From assembly GCF_002571225.1 (NCBI RefSeq), contig NZ_NVEC01000019.1, positions 34,997-98,996 on the forward strand: a stretch of DNA of 64,000 nt. The letters are read 5' to 3'. The notes beneath the pieces were generated by a model. It saw nothing but the letters and a program-made list of their open reading frames with translations, was not told the origin of the DNA and made no database searches. This DNA is from Bacillus sp. AFS059628 (GTDB lineage: Bacteria; Bacillota; Bacilli; Bacillales; Bacillaceae_G). Numbering within the stretch: position 1 is the first letter of the stretch; each line of letters begins with the position of its first letter. Shown here one piece after another: positions 43,116-52,841 of the stretch. Made by a program: the position numbers and the translations under genes.

Positions 43116-45817
43116 GTGCGACACGTTTCTCTATAAGTAGTTGAACTACGAAAAGAGAACATAAATCAGTATTTATTAAAGGTTTATGATAACTGTATTC
43201 TCGATAGATGAAATGAGAGCTGCCAACAAAAGCTTGAAGCGTCTACTCTGATACTCCTACATGCGATAAAGCGCCTATTGGCTTTATTGTATGAAGCTAG
43301 GTGAAGTCGCCTGAATAATACCCTAACATCTCCTTTACGAGTTGTGGAAAAACAAGTAGAGGTACTTGTCGTATTAGATAGGGCGGGAGGCTATAAAACG
43401 ATTATGGTTAGTAATTCCATTAAGGATAGACGAACAACTGAATGTACCCATCTATACCCATAATGTCTAGAAATGGACTTCTTGCTAAGTTCGCAAGGTC
43501 ACTTACCGATGAGTAAAAATCGTGATTATGAAAATCGGGAGCAATTATATGGTATTGCTAAAGTGGCAGGTGGAGAGGTTGGACCTAAAATCGTATGCAC
43601 AGCTAGAGGTTACGGAACGTGGAAAGTCACATACAGAAATGTTAATCGTTATAGGCGAGTGTTCTGTCACTACAGGGAAGCTAAATACTAGAAGAAATGT
43701 AGTTCAATGTGATGAGAGTAGGGGCATAGTACCGTTGAAACTATGGAAACATAGTGGAGGGATAGCCCTAAGTCAATACCAAAATAATTATTATAGTGAA
43801 TATGTTTGGAATCGAGTAAGAGTAGATAGGTGAAATCCTATAAAGGAGAGTAACAAACAAACTAATGGCAAATCGTAGTATTCAACCACAATATTATAAT
43901 TTTCAAGGGGAATTAGATGGTCTGTATGCAAAATCAAAAAATGGTGGGAACTTCAAAGATTTATATTCTTTCATTATTGATGAAAGAAATATAAAACTTG
44001 CCTTTGGTACTATTAAATCTAATCAAGGAAGTAAAACACCTGGTACTGACCAAATAACAATTAATGAATACAAAGGATTCTCAGATGATGAAATCATTCA
44101 TCTAGTCCGTGAAAAACTAATTAACTTCAAGCCTGATAGCGTAAGAAGGGTTTTCATACCCAAAGCTGATGGAAAAAGTAGACCGTTAGGAATACCAACT
44201 ATGCTTGACCGCATTATTCAACAGTGTTTCAAACAGATTCTTGAGCCGATTGTAGAAGCAAAATTTTATGAGCATAGCTATGGGTTTAGGCCTTTGAGAT
44301 CGACTCACCATGCAATCGCTCGTACCAACTTTTTAATTAATATTAATAAGCTTCACTATTGTGTAGATATTGATATAAAGGGTTTCTTCGACAATATCAA
44401 CCATAATAAGCTAATAAAACAACTATGGAATATTGGGGTAAGAGACAAGCAGGTTCTAGCAATTATTAAGAAAATGTTGAAATGTGAAATTGTGGGTGAA
44501 GGTAAAGCGGAAAAAGGAACGCCACAAGGTGGTATCCTCTCTCCTTTATTGGCCAATGTCGTACTTAACGACTTAGACCATTGGGTAGCTTCACAATGGC
44601 ATAACTTCCCAACGAATACACACTATGAAGATAACAGACCAAGATATAGGGTACAGAAGAAAACGAAACTAAAACAAGGCTTTATTGTGCGATATGCAGA
44701 TGATTTTAAAATCTTCACAAATAGCTACAATTCAGCTAAAAGATGGTTTCATGCGGCGAAAAACTACATTGAAAAGAATCTTAAGCTTGAAATCTCAGAA
44801 TCTAAATCAAAAATTACTAACCTTCGTAAAAGGAAGTCGTTATTTCTAGGAATCGAATTTAAAGCAGTTGCTAAGAAGAAAAAATTTGTGGCACAAAGCT
44901 ACATTCCTAAAGATTCAATGAAATCAATTCAAGCAAATATTAAGAAGAAAGTGAAGTCTATCCGCATTAATACGATTCCAGTAAAAGTATCTGAATTAAA
45001 TGCTTATATTCGTGGTGTGCATGACTACTTTAAAGTTGCAACACAAGTAAACAAAGGTTTTCACAAAATCACCTATCACTCTAATAGGGTTATTTATAAT
45101 AGGTTAAAAGGTAAGGTTTATTTCCATGCGGATAATGGAAGTAATAAAGGTTATAAGAAATCAGGCTACAAAACTTTTAATGTTGGTGGTATTCAAGCAA
45201 TTCCCATCGGTAACGTGTCACATTCAAGTGCTATGAATTTTTCTCAAGCCCACACCATTTACTCAGAAGAAAGTCGGGTAAAGTACGGCCACAAAGAAAA
45301 AGCAGCACATATGAAAAAGGCATTTGCTTATCTTGAAAGGAATTTTGTTCCCAACCGTAGCATTGAGTTTAATGATAACCGTATTCGTCGCTTCGCTCAA
45401 ACACAAGGAAGATGTGAAATCTCAGGTATTGAGATGGCATTCTACCCCCAAATGGTACGTTGCCATCATGTGAAAAGGCGGGCTGATGGTGGCGATGATA
45501 ATTACAGAAATCTCATTATTGTACATGAATTAGCACACAGATTGCTTCATGCTACAAGACCGAACCTTATCGAAAAACTAATGAAACAGCTTATGCTTAG
45601 TGATAAGCAGGTTGAGAAGGTAAATAAACTACGATCCAACATGAATCTATTTACTATTTAATAATACAAAAGTTATTGATGGAACGCCGTATGCGGTGAA
45701 AGTCGCACGTACGGTGTGAGGCGGGGGAAAAGTTGGAGATAACATCAAATTCTTACCTATCGTACCCGAAATGGGCAGTAGCTACCCTCTTGCTAATCGC
45801 AGGAGGATGCTACACAT
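43116..45817 (+). mobile_element. Group II intron 1 (class B-like) with 3' extension
   Basis: The intron starts GTGCG at 43116 and encodes a reverse transcriptase/maturase (43865-45661). Domain V is at about 45683-45718 (CCGTATGCGGTGAAAGTCGC). Domain VI ends CTTACCTATC at 45761, but joining there inserts 19 extra residues. Joining at 45817/45818 gives HEWGHA-LDHFLYD, exactly the family consensus HEWGHALD. The extra 56 bases fold as GTAGC(TACC)CTCTTGC/GCAGGAG...GCTAC. This matches the B. cereus intron B.c.I4, reported to splice 56 nt downstream of the predicted site. Confidence 0.85.
43865..45661 (+). CDS. ltrA: Group II intron reverse transcriptase/maturase 1
   Basis: The 598-aa intron-encoded protein has RT blocks including RVFIPKADGKSRPLGIPTML, GFFDNINHNKLIKQLW, GTPQGGILSPLLANVVLNDL and the catalytic YADD (IVRYADDFKIFT, about residues 275-286), then maturase domain X. 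It ends with an HNH nuclease (CEISGIEMAFYPQMVRCHHV ... DNYRNLIIVHE). It aids splicing and reverse-splicing mobility. The active-site residues look intact, so the intron is probably mobile. Confidence 0.93.
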   Translation: MANRSIQPQYYNFQGELDGLYAKSKNGGNFKDLYSFIIDERNIKLAFGTIKSNQGSKTPGTDQITINEYKGFSDDEIIHLVREKLINFKPDSVRRVFIPKADGKSRPLGIPTMLDRIIQQCFKQILEPIVEAKFYEHSYGFRPLRSTHHAIARTNFLININKLHYCVDIDIKGFFDNINHNKLIKQLWNIGVRDKQVLAIIKKMLKCEIVGEGKAEKGTPQGGILSPLLANVVLNDLDHWVASQWHNFPTNTHYEDNRPRYRVQKKTKLKQGFIVRYADDFKIFTNSYNSAKRWFHAAKNYIEKNLKLEISESKSKITNLRKRKSLFLGIEFKAVAKKKKFVAQSYIPKDSMKSIQANIKKKVKSIRINTIPVKVSELNAYIRGVHDYFKVATQVNKGFHKITYHSNRVIYNRLKGKVYFHADNGSNKGYKKSGYKTFNVGGIQAIPIGNVSHSSAMNFSQAHTIYSEESRVKYGHKEKAAHMKKAFAYLERNFVPNRSIEFNDNRIRRFAQTQGRCEISGIEMAFYPQMVRCHHVKRRADGGDDNYRNLIIVHELAHRLLHATRPNLIEKLMKQLMLSDKQVEKVNKLRSNMNLFTI

Positions 45818-46506
45818 CATTGGATCATTTCTTATATGATTGTAGTCATGATTTTCAAAATGGTAGCCTTGCTTTCTTATCAACTGGCAAGAGTATCGGG
45901 AATATCGTGCCTGCTATTATTAAGGAAAAGATGCAAGCTGTAGTAGATGCTTGTAAGCAAGGAAAAGTGGCTAGAGTAATCAACGTAGAAAATGCCTACA
46001 GTAGAAAATGGTATTTCTATGGTGGTGTTATCGATAGTTATGATGTGTTTAAAGGAAATATTTCAAATATTTTAGAATCACATCATGCTAGTTTGTGTAG
46101 GAAGCTTGATACTTTATCAGGAGCACCAAAGACGCGTATGGAGCGTAAAATTGAAAAAGAATTTGAGAAAACCGCACAAATGTTAGCTGCATATCATTAT
46201 AAAAAAACAGGCGAAAAACTTAGTGAAATACCCTATCAAGTGAAAGGGTCTGTATACTTTGATACAGCCATTAAGTTAGATAAGAAGAGAACTAAAAAGT
46301 ATTGGTCTACAAATCATGAGATGTTTGCTAGAGCATTTGAAGCATATGTAGAATCAGCTTTGCTAAATCAAGAACATAGAAACGATTATTTAGTTTGTGA
46401 TACATATTCTTTTGTATATCCGATAGGAGAACAAAGAGAACATCTAAATAGAGGTATAAAGAGTTTAATGGAAGTAGCTGTTCCATATATAATAAATAGT
46501 ATATAA
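45818..46506 (+). CDS. Zincin-like protein, exon 2
   Basis: Exon 2 begins with two bases that complete the codon split by intron 1 (G + CA = Ala) and continues LDHFLYDCSHDFQNG. The conserved NHEMFARAFEAYVE near the end is the third motif of this zincin family, carrying the probable third metal ligand. The open frame that runs upstream to 45733 is intron sequence, not protein. Spliced product: 583 aa. Confidence 0.85.
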
Positions 46507-46516
46507 GGAGTGGGAA

Positions 46517-47507
46517 ATGATGAATTATAACATACAAAAAGGACAATTTCGTTTAACAACTGCACATCCAAGAGGAAGTTGGTGGGAATTTTATCGTGTT
46601 CCATGTCCAATCTGTAATGGTATTGGAAACTGTATGCTGCATGTTTCACAGGAGAAAGTAGCATGTACCCGTGTGGAAAGCAAGTGGGTATACGGTAAAA
46701 ATTCAAGTAATCCAAGTTACATCCATTATCTAAATGGTAAGAAGCAATACAAATTACCAGCTGTAGATGTGGTAAAGGGACATAGTAAGCGTAGTAATGA
46801 AGAATTAGATGTATTTAATCGTAATTTAATCGAATTTTTGCCGTTAGAGGAGAATCACCATATACATTTACTGCAAGATAGAAAAATGACTGAAGAAGAA
46901 GTACAGGTACGTCAATATCGTTCTTTTTTAAAGCAACAAATTGTTTTGGAAGATGATAATACGTACACAACCATTTGGGAAAAGTTATTTAAACAAATTG
47001 GCAAAAAAGATTGTTGGAAGGGGATACCTGGCTTTTATGAAATGCAGAAAGGACAACTTTCTCTTCGTTTAATGGCAGGTTTTCCAGGAGTTATGATTCC
47101 GTTCCGAAACCAATATAATCAAATTGTTGGTTGGCAAGTACGTGTAGATGAAGTAAAGAACTCTGTTCATGTGAAATCTGGACCTACAGGTATACAAGCT
47201 GAACTAGTCCAACAGCCTAATGTTGTGAAAATAACGAAAAATGGTGATTGTATCTATGAAGGAAAACTAGAAATAGGGAAAAATAAAGAGTTATTAATCG
47301 GCGGGGAAAAAGTTGTTGTAAAGATACATAAAGGTCAAAAATACTTATGGATCTCTTCAGCAAACAAAAATGAAGGAACCGGTGCGGGAGGTAGTGAAAA
47401 TCCACTCCCTGTACATGTAGCGGTACCAAGCTCACATTTGAAACATTGGAAGTCTGGTACGCTGCACAAAACAAAATCAGTAATGATTACAGAAGGGCCG
47501 ATGAAGG
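46517..47507 (+). CDS. DUF3854/TOPRIM primase-like protein, exon 1
   Basis: Exon 1 encodes 330 residues. The N terminus has a zinc-finger-like cluster (VPCPICNGIGNC, later VACTR). The middle includes GIPGFYEMQKGQLSLRLMAG and PGVMIPFRNQYNQIVGWQVR, typical of DUF3854 proteins. The end is VMITEGPMK, the start of the TOPRIM domain (E-G-P-x-K). The exon is cut after the first base of the next codon. ATG 46517 lies behind AAGGAGTGGG, 10 bases after the zincin gene, so both form an operon. Confidence 0.8.
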
Positions 47508-50269
47508 GTGCGAAACGTTCCACTATAAATGAGTAGTCTCATGAAATGTGGGGATATATTTGTAGAATATATCTAACTATTTACTCGAATTATTAGGTGA
47601 AAGTCCTAATCATGACTAATGAACATTGTCATGACTATAATACTCCAACGTGCGATATGGACTGTAAGCTACATGGTGCGGAGCTTGGAAAAGTCGTAAT
47701 TCAAGTAACCTAAAACCTCGGTCATGGTGAAAATAATGCGGTAGTCCTTAAAAGCAGTCTATGATGAGACAACAAACCCATGTGTGAACTGTCGTGAGGA
47801 CCTTATTCTGAAAAGAATATAAAGTAAATAACTTACACTCTCTTTCATAGTGTAATGTTCTAATTAGTTGAAATGCTAGTTTGCATAGGAAAACAATTGT
47901 TCATTAAATTCCATATGATTTACCGGCAGAGAGTGGGCATCTAAGGACATGCAAATAAAGGGATAGAGTAAATGGAACGTTTGAAGGCTATGTTGGGAGA
48001 GATTACAGTCTCAATGAAATTCATAGCTGGCAGAGGTGTCATAGTAGTAATGATTGTTGTCTCAATGACGTTACTATAAGGAACCATTCCGAAGTGTAAC
48101 AGAGAGGAAAAAGCAACGGGAGCGAAGGACACCAGTCGGTAATTTAATATTTCTTAATCTATCAACGTCCAAATGAGGTTAATCCGAATAAACAGCTAAT
48201 TCATGAAATCTACTCTTCTTTAACAATGAAATAAAGAAGGTGATGTAGTGAAGGTAAACAGACGATTGATTAATTCTGAAAGCGACCTAATCAAAACACT
48301 AGAGGATTTATACTTTATGTCCAAGGAAGGTAAAAACTTTTTCAGCATCATGGAAATATTATCTAATGAAGAAGTGATCAAAACCGCCATCCACAACATA
48401 AAGAGTAATAAAGGAAGCAAGACTGCGGGGATTGATGGGAAAACTATTGATGATTTTCTACAAATGGAAACATCTAGTTTAGTAGAGCTAATCAGGAACA
48501 CTATTAATAGCTACACACCACAACCGGTAAAGCGCATCTACATTCCAAAAGGGAATATCAAATCCAGTAAGAAATCTGAAATGAGACCATTGGGTATCCC
48601 TAATATAATAGACCGCATTATTCAAGAGCTAGTGAGGATGTTCATTGAACCTATTGTAGAAGCTAAATTTTACAAGCATAGTTACGGTTTTCGTCCCTAT
48701 CGTAGTGCGGAACATGCTCTAGCCAGAATGAGAGACGTAGCACGTAGAAGTAAAACGTATTGGGTGGTTGAGGGTGATATCAGAGGTTATTTTGATAACA
48801 TTAACCATAACAAACTATTAGAAATTATGTGGAATATGGGGATTAAGGACAAAAGATTATTAGCCATAATTAAGAAAATGCTAAAAGCAGGATATATGGA
48901 TGAAGGAAGGTATTACAAAACAGATAAGGGTACGCCACAAGGGGGAATCATTAGCCCCTTACTAGCAAACATTTATCTGAACGGTTTTGACTGGTTTATA
49001 GCCAAAGAATACGAATACCATCCATACACCGATAGGTATCAATCAAGAAAAGCTGCATACCAAAAATTAAGAAAAGAAGGGCACTGTCCAACCTATCTAG
49101 TTAGATATGCAGATGACTGGGTTATATTAACAACTAGTGAAGAGAATGCAACGAAATTGTTGAAAAAAGCAGGAAAATATCTCAAACATGTACTCCATCT
49201 TGAACTGTCGAAGGAAAAGACACTTATCTCCGACCTGAGGATAAGACCTCTGACATTCCTTTCCTATAACATGAGGTTTGGAATGACAAAGGAAAATAAG
49301 GAAGCGCCGTTACTATATCCTAATATGAAAGCGGTTAGTAGGTCAGTTGAAGAGATTAAAGTTATTGTTAAAAAACTAAGGTACAGTCCAGACAACGAGT
49401 GGTTTGCTACCAACATAGAAAAAATTAACGAAAAATTGATTGGATTAAGCAACTACTTTAACAAGGGCATTAGCAAACGTACACTAGAGAAAATTGACAA
49501 TAGGCTATTCTGGGGAATTTGGAAGTCTTTTAAAAGTTACTTTAGATATGAAAAGGATACAAAGATGGCAATGAAACACTTTGTTCCTATGAATATTTTA
49601 GGAAATCGTATTAATAGACATGAAAAGTACCAAGGAAAAACTCTAGCAATAGAGATTGATGGTATCATGATTGGTATAACTAAGAGTGCCATTACGCCAG
49701 TACAATACTCCAGAAACTTTAATCAAGATATGACACCTTATACGCCTGAGGGAAGAAAACTATATGCCAAAACGATGGAAAAAGTTCCTCCTCTTGCGAG
49801 ACCAGCTACATATAAAGCAGATGAGTTATTTATAGCTCATTCAGATAAGAGTCGGGAAATTACAAACTTCGAATATATGATGAACAAAGACTATGCGTAC
49901 AATCGAGATAAAGGTAAATGTCGAGCTTGCTCATGCTACTTATATGGCAAGGCACATTGCCATCATAAAAAGAATAAATTACCCATGCATGAAATCAACA
50001 AGGTCAAGAATTTAATCTCTCTTTGCAATGAGTGTCACAAGTTGGTACACAATAGCAAACCAATTGAAGGCACAACCAAAAGAGTGAAATTGATTGAAGA
50101 GCTGAGGAAGACAATTAGAGATTAAGAAATATAGCAACGCACATCGCGAGATGTCACGTTGTACATAAGAACAAATTATCGATGGCAAGCCGTATGCGGT
50201 GAAAATCGCACGTACGGTTTAGAGTGGGGGAAAAGATGGAGATTACTTCAAAGTCTTACCTATCACTAT
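47508..50269 (+). mobile_element. Group II intron 2 (class B-like)
   Basis: It begins GTGCGAAAC at 47508, encodes a reverse transcriptase (48248-50125) and has domain V at about 50185-50220 (CCGTATGCGGTGAAAATCGC) and domain VI ending CTTACCTATC. Splicing at 50269/50270 gives EGPMK-ADLIADLL, the usual DUF3854 form. Splicing six bases earlier at 50263 gives EGPMK-ALSDLIADLL and also stays in frame, so the 3' end is uncertain by 6 nt. It lacks the long 3' extension of intron 1. Confidence 0.85.
48248..50125 (+). CDS. ltrA: Group II intron reverse transcriptase/maturase 2
   Basis: The 625-aa protein starts at GTG 48248 behind AAGAAGGTGA. RT blocks include RPLGIPNIIDRIIQELVRMF, GDIRGYFDNINHNKLLEIMW, GTPQGGIISPLLANIYLNGF and YADD (LVRYADDWVILTTS). 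Domain X and a C-terminal HNH nuclease (CRACSCYLYGKAHCHHKKNK, CNECHKLVHNSK) follow. It is related to but clearly different from the intron 1 protein, so the two introns were gained separately. Confidence 0.93.
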   Translation: MKVNRRLINSESDLIKTLEDLYFMSKEGKNFFSIMEILSNEEVIKTAIHNIKSNKGSKTAGIDGKTIDDFLQMETSSLVELIRNTINSYTPQPVKRIYIPKGNIKSSKKSEMRPLGIPNIIDRIIQELVRMFIEPIVEAKFYKHSYGFRPYRSAEHALARMRDVARRSKTYWVVEGDIRGYFDNINHNKLLEIMWNMGIKDKRLLAIIKKMLKAGYMDEGRYYKTDKGTPQGGIISPLLANIYLNGFDWFIAKEYEYHPYTDRYQSRKAAYQKLRKEGHCPTYLVRYADDWVILTTSEENATKLLKKAGKYLKHVLHLELSKEKTLISDLRIRPLTFLSYNMRFGMTKENKEAPLLYPNMKAVSRSVEEIKVIVKKLRYSPDNEWFATNIEKINEKLIGLSNYFNKGISKRTLEKIDNRLFWGIWKSFKSYFRYEKDTKMAMKHFVPMNILGNRINRHEKYQGKTLAIEIDGIMIGITKSAITPVQYSRNFNQDMTPYTPEGRKLYAKTMEKVPPLARPATYKADELFIAHSDKSREITNFEYMMNKDYAYNRDKGKCRACSCYLYGKAHCHHKKNKLPMHEINKVKNLISLCNECHKLVHNSKPIEGTTKRVKLIEELRKTIRD

Positions 50270-50595
50270 CAGATTTGATTGCCGATTTACTTCCTCAAAG
50301 ACTAAATAGAGAAGAACTAGCTAAAGTAGGGTCATCGGTTCTTGCGATTCCAGGTGTAAATGCATGGAGAATCGTTATGCCAGTATTAAAAGATATGGGC
50401 GTAGAAAATGTATATTTAGCATTTGATGCCGACTTAGTAGAGAATGAAAAAGTAAGAGCTGCTTTAATTGCTTTTGCAACAGAGTTAAAGAAAGTGGGCT
50501 ATAACGTAATTATTGCAGCATGGAACCCAGCACAAGGGAAAGGTCTGGATGATGCGATGCAAGCTTCTTTCAAACCAGTTTTCCGCACAATATAA
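50270..50595 (+). CDS. DUF3854/TOPRIM primase-like protein, exon 2
   Basis: Exon 2 completes the TOPRIM fold: VLAIPGVNAWRIVMPVLKDM, VYLAFDADLVENEKV (the DxD metal motif) and AAWNPAQGKGLDDAM. With exon 1 it makes a 438-440 aa protein. DUF3854 proteins are plasmid and phage primase/helicase-associated factors, here probably for lagging-strand priming during transfer or replication. Confidence 0.8.
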
Positions 50596-50653
50596 TAAAT
50601 CGTAACAATTTAACTAGGGGATTTTATATAAAAGAAAGGTGTGTGTTAAGTAT

Positions 50654-50815
50654 ATGGATATTATGCAACAATTAATGGACGTAGATAAAAAAGCTAGGGA
50701 ACAAGAAAGACTGGAACTCATTCAACGATTTTACAATGAAGGAGTTTCTATCACGACAATTGCAAATGCGACAAATATGTGTGAAGAGGATATTTCTTAT
50801 ATAGTAAGTAACTAG
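50654..50815 (+). CDS. Tiny HTH-like protein (53 aa)
   Basis: ATG 50654 follows AAAGGTGTG. The product (AREQERLELIQRFYNEGVSI, then TIANATNMCEEDISYIVS) matches the short C-terminal helix-turn-helix tail of Rpn-type nucleases such as the next gene (IQNMIKVGVPLEKVAEAAEL). It could be a stand-alone regulator or a remnant. Confidence 0.5.
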   Translation: MDIMQQLMDVDKKAREQERLELIQRFYNEGVSITTIANATNMCEEDISYIVSN

Positions 50816-50842
50816 TATCCATATTTGATGAGATGAATAGAG

Positions 50843-50876
50843 GAGAAAAAGATAGAATATAATTCTATCTTTTTTT
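50843..50876 (+). promoter_or_regulatory. Leader terminator before Rpn-type nuclease
   Basis: AAAAGATAGAAT/ATTCTATCTTTTTTT, a stem with T tract 45 bases before ATG 50922. Confidence 0.75.
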
Positions 50877-50921
50877 ATGCTCTTAAATACAATTTTAAAG
50901 CGAGAAAGGTAGAGGGAGAAT

Positions 50922-51809
50922 ATGAGTGTATATGTAAAAAAGAATCTAGTAAATTTACGAGTTGATTATGCTTTTAAACGTTTGTTTGGAGGAGAAGGAA
51001 ATGAAGATATATTAATTGGGTTTCTTAACGCGGTACTACAATCATCTATTGATGAAGAAATTACATCTTTGCACTTAGATGATCCGCATCTTCCAAGAGA
51101 GCAGAAGGATGATAAACTGTCTATTTTAGATTTGCGAGCTACGCTAAATAGTGGTATAAAAATTAATATAGAGATTCAAGTTCGAGACAAAAAAGATATG
51201 ATAGAGCGTTCTTTGTTCTATTGGTCAGGTATGTATTATTCTCAAATGACTCAAGGGATGAAATATACAGAATTAAGACCAACCATTTGTATTAATATAG
51301 TGGATTTCATTCTATTTCCAGAGGAGCAGGAGTTTCATAATGTTAATACAGTGATGAACAAAAAATCTAAACGTATCATTACCGAAAATATGCAGTTGCA
51401 TTTTCTTGAAATCCCAAAAGTGATTCAAGAATGGCAGGGAAAACGAATGGATCCGTGGGAAGATTCTTTAGCGCGTTGGTTACTATTATTTCCTGCGCAT
51501 GAGGATGAGAGATTAACAACAATCCTGGAGGCGATAGCAATGGAAAAAGATCCAGTTTTTAAAAAAGCGATAGAGGATTGGGAGCGTTTAAGTAGCGATA
51601 AGGATTTTTTACGCTTATATTGGGCTAGAGAAAAAGAAATAAAAGATAGAATATCTGAAATAGAAACAGCAGAAGAAAAAGGTGCAAAAGAAGCCAAAAT
51701 ACAACTAATTCAAAACATGATTAAAGTAGGTGTACCTTTAGAGAAAGTTGCAGAGGCTGCTGAATTAAGTGTCGAAGAGGTTAATGAGATTTTAAGAAAT
51801 AAAAAATAG
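50922..51809 (+). CDS. Rpn/PD-(D/E)XK family nuclease
   Basis: The 295-aa protein matches the Rpn/PDDEXK family once called transposase_31: NLRVDYAFKRLFGGEGNEDI at the start, then ILDLRATLNSGIKINIEIQV giving the D ... E-x-Q catalytic core, and LFYWSGMYYSQMTQGMKYTE. The C-terminal tail (IQLIQNMIKVGVPLEKVAEA) is a short helix-turn-helix. Rpn proteins promote DNA exchange and some act in defence. It starts at ATG 50922 after GAGGGAGAAT and ends before a terminator (51822-51865). Confidence 0.85.
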   Translation: MSVYVKKNLVNLRVDYAFKRLFGGEGNEDILIGFLNAVLQSSIDEEITSLHLDDPHLPREQKDDKLSILDLRATLNSGIKINIEIQVRDKKDMIERSLFYWSGMYYSQMTQGMKYTELRPTICINIVDFILFPEEQEFHNVNTVMNKKSKRIITENMQLHFLEIPKVIQEWQGKRMDPWEDSLARWLLLFPAHEDERLTTILEAIAMEKDPVFKKAIEDWERLSSDKDFLRLYWAREKEIKDRISEIETAEEKGAKEAKIQLIQNMIKVGVPLEKVAEAAELSVEEVNEILRNKK

Positions 51810-51821
51810 ATATAAATGATA

Positions 51822-51866
51822 AAAACAGGTAATTGTGATTAAACATGATTACCTGTTTTTTTTGAT
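51822..51866 (+). terminator. Terminator after Rpn-type nuclease
   Basis: AAAACAGGTAAT ... ATTACCTGTTTTTTTT. Confidence 0.8.
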
Positions 51867-52016
51867 TTAATGAAAGTAAGTGAATATATGGGAAGGTAGG
51901 GGGAATAGTTATGAAAATGACAAGAGGGAATATTGAATGAAGTGTGTAATTTTTACATACTTATTTATTCTGTTATTAAAAAAACATAAAGAATAGAAGG
52001 GGAAGTTATTTGTATT

Positions 52017-52205
52017 ATGAAAAAGAAAAAAGAAGCATCTTATGTACATGTGTATACGCTTAGAGACAAAAGTACAAAATCGATAAAAATAGAAACATGG
52101 CGCTCATTGAAAGAAGAAATGAATGTTTTGGGTCTTAAGGACAGTGATATTTTTCAAATTCAAATGGTATGGTACGATCCAAACAAAGAGGATAAAAATA
52201 AATGA
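52017..52205 (+). CDS. Hypothetical protein (62 aa)
   Basis: Small polar protein (SYVHVYTLRDKSTKSIKIET, GLKDSDIFQIQMVWYDPN) starting at ATG 52017 after GAAGGGGAAG. It lies before the T4SS operon promoter. No family recognised. Confidence 0.5.
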   Translation: MKKKKEASYVHVYTLRDKSTKSIKIETWRSLKEEMNVLGLKDSDIFQIQMVWYDPNKEDKNK

Positions 52206-52258
52206 AGTAAAATGGGACAGGAAAAATCCAATTTTATTTTTCAGATGTAAATAAGGGC

Positions 52259-52287
52259 TTGTATTTTAAAAATCGTATTGCTATAAT
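52259..52287 (+). promoter_or_regulatory. Promoter of the T4SS operon
   Basis: TTGTAT (52259-52264), 17-bp spacer, TATAAT (52282-52287). It gives a leader of about 145 nt with a large terminator hairpin. Confidence 0.75.
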
Positions 52288-52344
52288 ATAAACGTAATAA
52301 GATTTAACAATAAAATATAAAATTAATCAGTTCGCATATAAGAG

Positions 52345-52402
52345 AAGACCTCAATATGCGCCATGTCCTAAGGGGACGTGTGCGTGTATTGGGGTCTTTT
52401 TG
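52345..52402 (+). promoter_or_regulatory. Leader terminator of the T4SS operon
   Basis: AAGACCTCAATATGCGC pairs with GCGTGTATTGGGGTCTT around a CATGTCC/GGGACGTG inner stem, then T5. It lies between the promoter and ATG 52440, so entry of RNA polymerase into the conjugation operon appears conditional. Confidence 0.8.
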
Positions 52403-52439
52403 CGTTTTGCGAGCAAAAACACCCGGAGGTGCAGGAATT

Positions 52440-52775
52440 ATGTTGAATTGGTTGTCTGCAAAACTTATGACAACATCGGTAGGAGATTTTCTACTAGCAA
52501 AAAATAGTTTTTCGAAGGGTATTCAAGGGCACACCAGTGGGGCAGATGCTAACACTGTACAAAAAAGCATGAATACTCTTGTAACAACACTAATTGGTTT
52601 TGGTGGAATTTGGGTAGCAGCTTGCGTTGTATTTGCAGCTATTAAATTATCGGGTGCACAAGGTAAAAACCCTGAAAATCGTACACAAGCCATGATTGGT
52701 TTAGCTTGTGCGGCAATTGGAGGCTTTGTCATGATCAAAGCATACGACATCGCTGCTTGGGTTACAAAAATTTAA
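52440..52775 (+). CDS. VirB2/TrbC-like small membrane protein
   Basis: The 111-aa protein has two membrane helices (LIGFGGIWVAACVVFAAIKL and MIGLACAAIGGFVMIKAYDI) with a loop of GAQGKNPENRTQA, the plan of VirB2/TrbC pilin-like proteins. I chose ATG 52440 with CGGAGGTG upstream; a longer frame would run through the leader hairpin. It is the first gene of the T4SS operon. Confidence 0.75.
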   Translation: MLNWLSAKLMTTSVGDFLLAKNSFSKGIQGHTSGADANTVQKSMNTLVTTLIGFGGIWVAACVVFAAIKLSGAQGKNPENRTQAMIGLACAAIGGFVMIKAYDIAAWVTKI

Positions 52776-52787
52776 CATAAGAGTTTG

Positions 52788-52820
52788 TAAAAGCTCTCCT
52801 CTATTTGGGGAGAGCTTCTC
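52788..52820 (+). terminator. Hairpin between VirB2-like gene and prgI
   Basis: AAGCTCTCC/GGGGAGAGCTT stem with a weak T tract. It probably reduces, rather than blocks, transcription of the following T4SS genes, giving more of the first product. Confidence 0.6.
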
Positions 52821-52841
52821 TTATACAAGGGAGGAAACAAA

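Noticed and set aside
43473-43833. Two overlapping open frames in intron 1
   Set aside because: They overlap in different frames inside the structured 5' ribozyme region and match no protein pattern.
45733-45817. Open frame preceding zincin exon 2, starting at TTG 45733
   Set aside because: It encodes domain VI and the 3' extension of intron 1. The family consensus HEWGHALD is restored only if these residues are removed by splicing.
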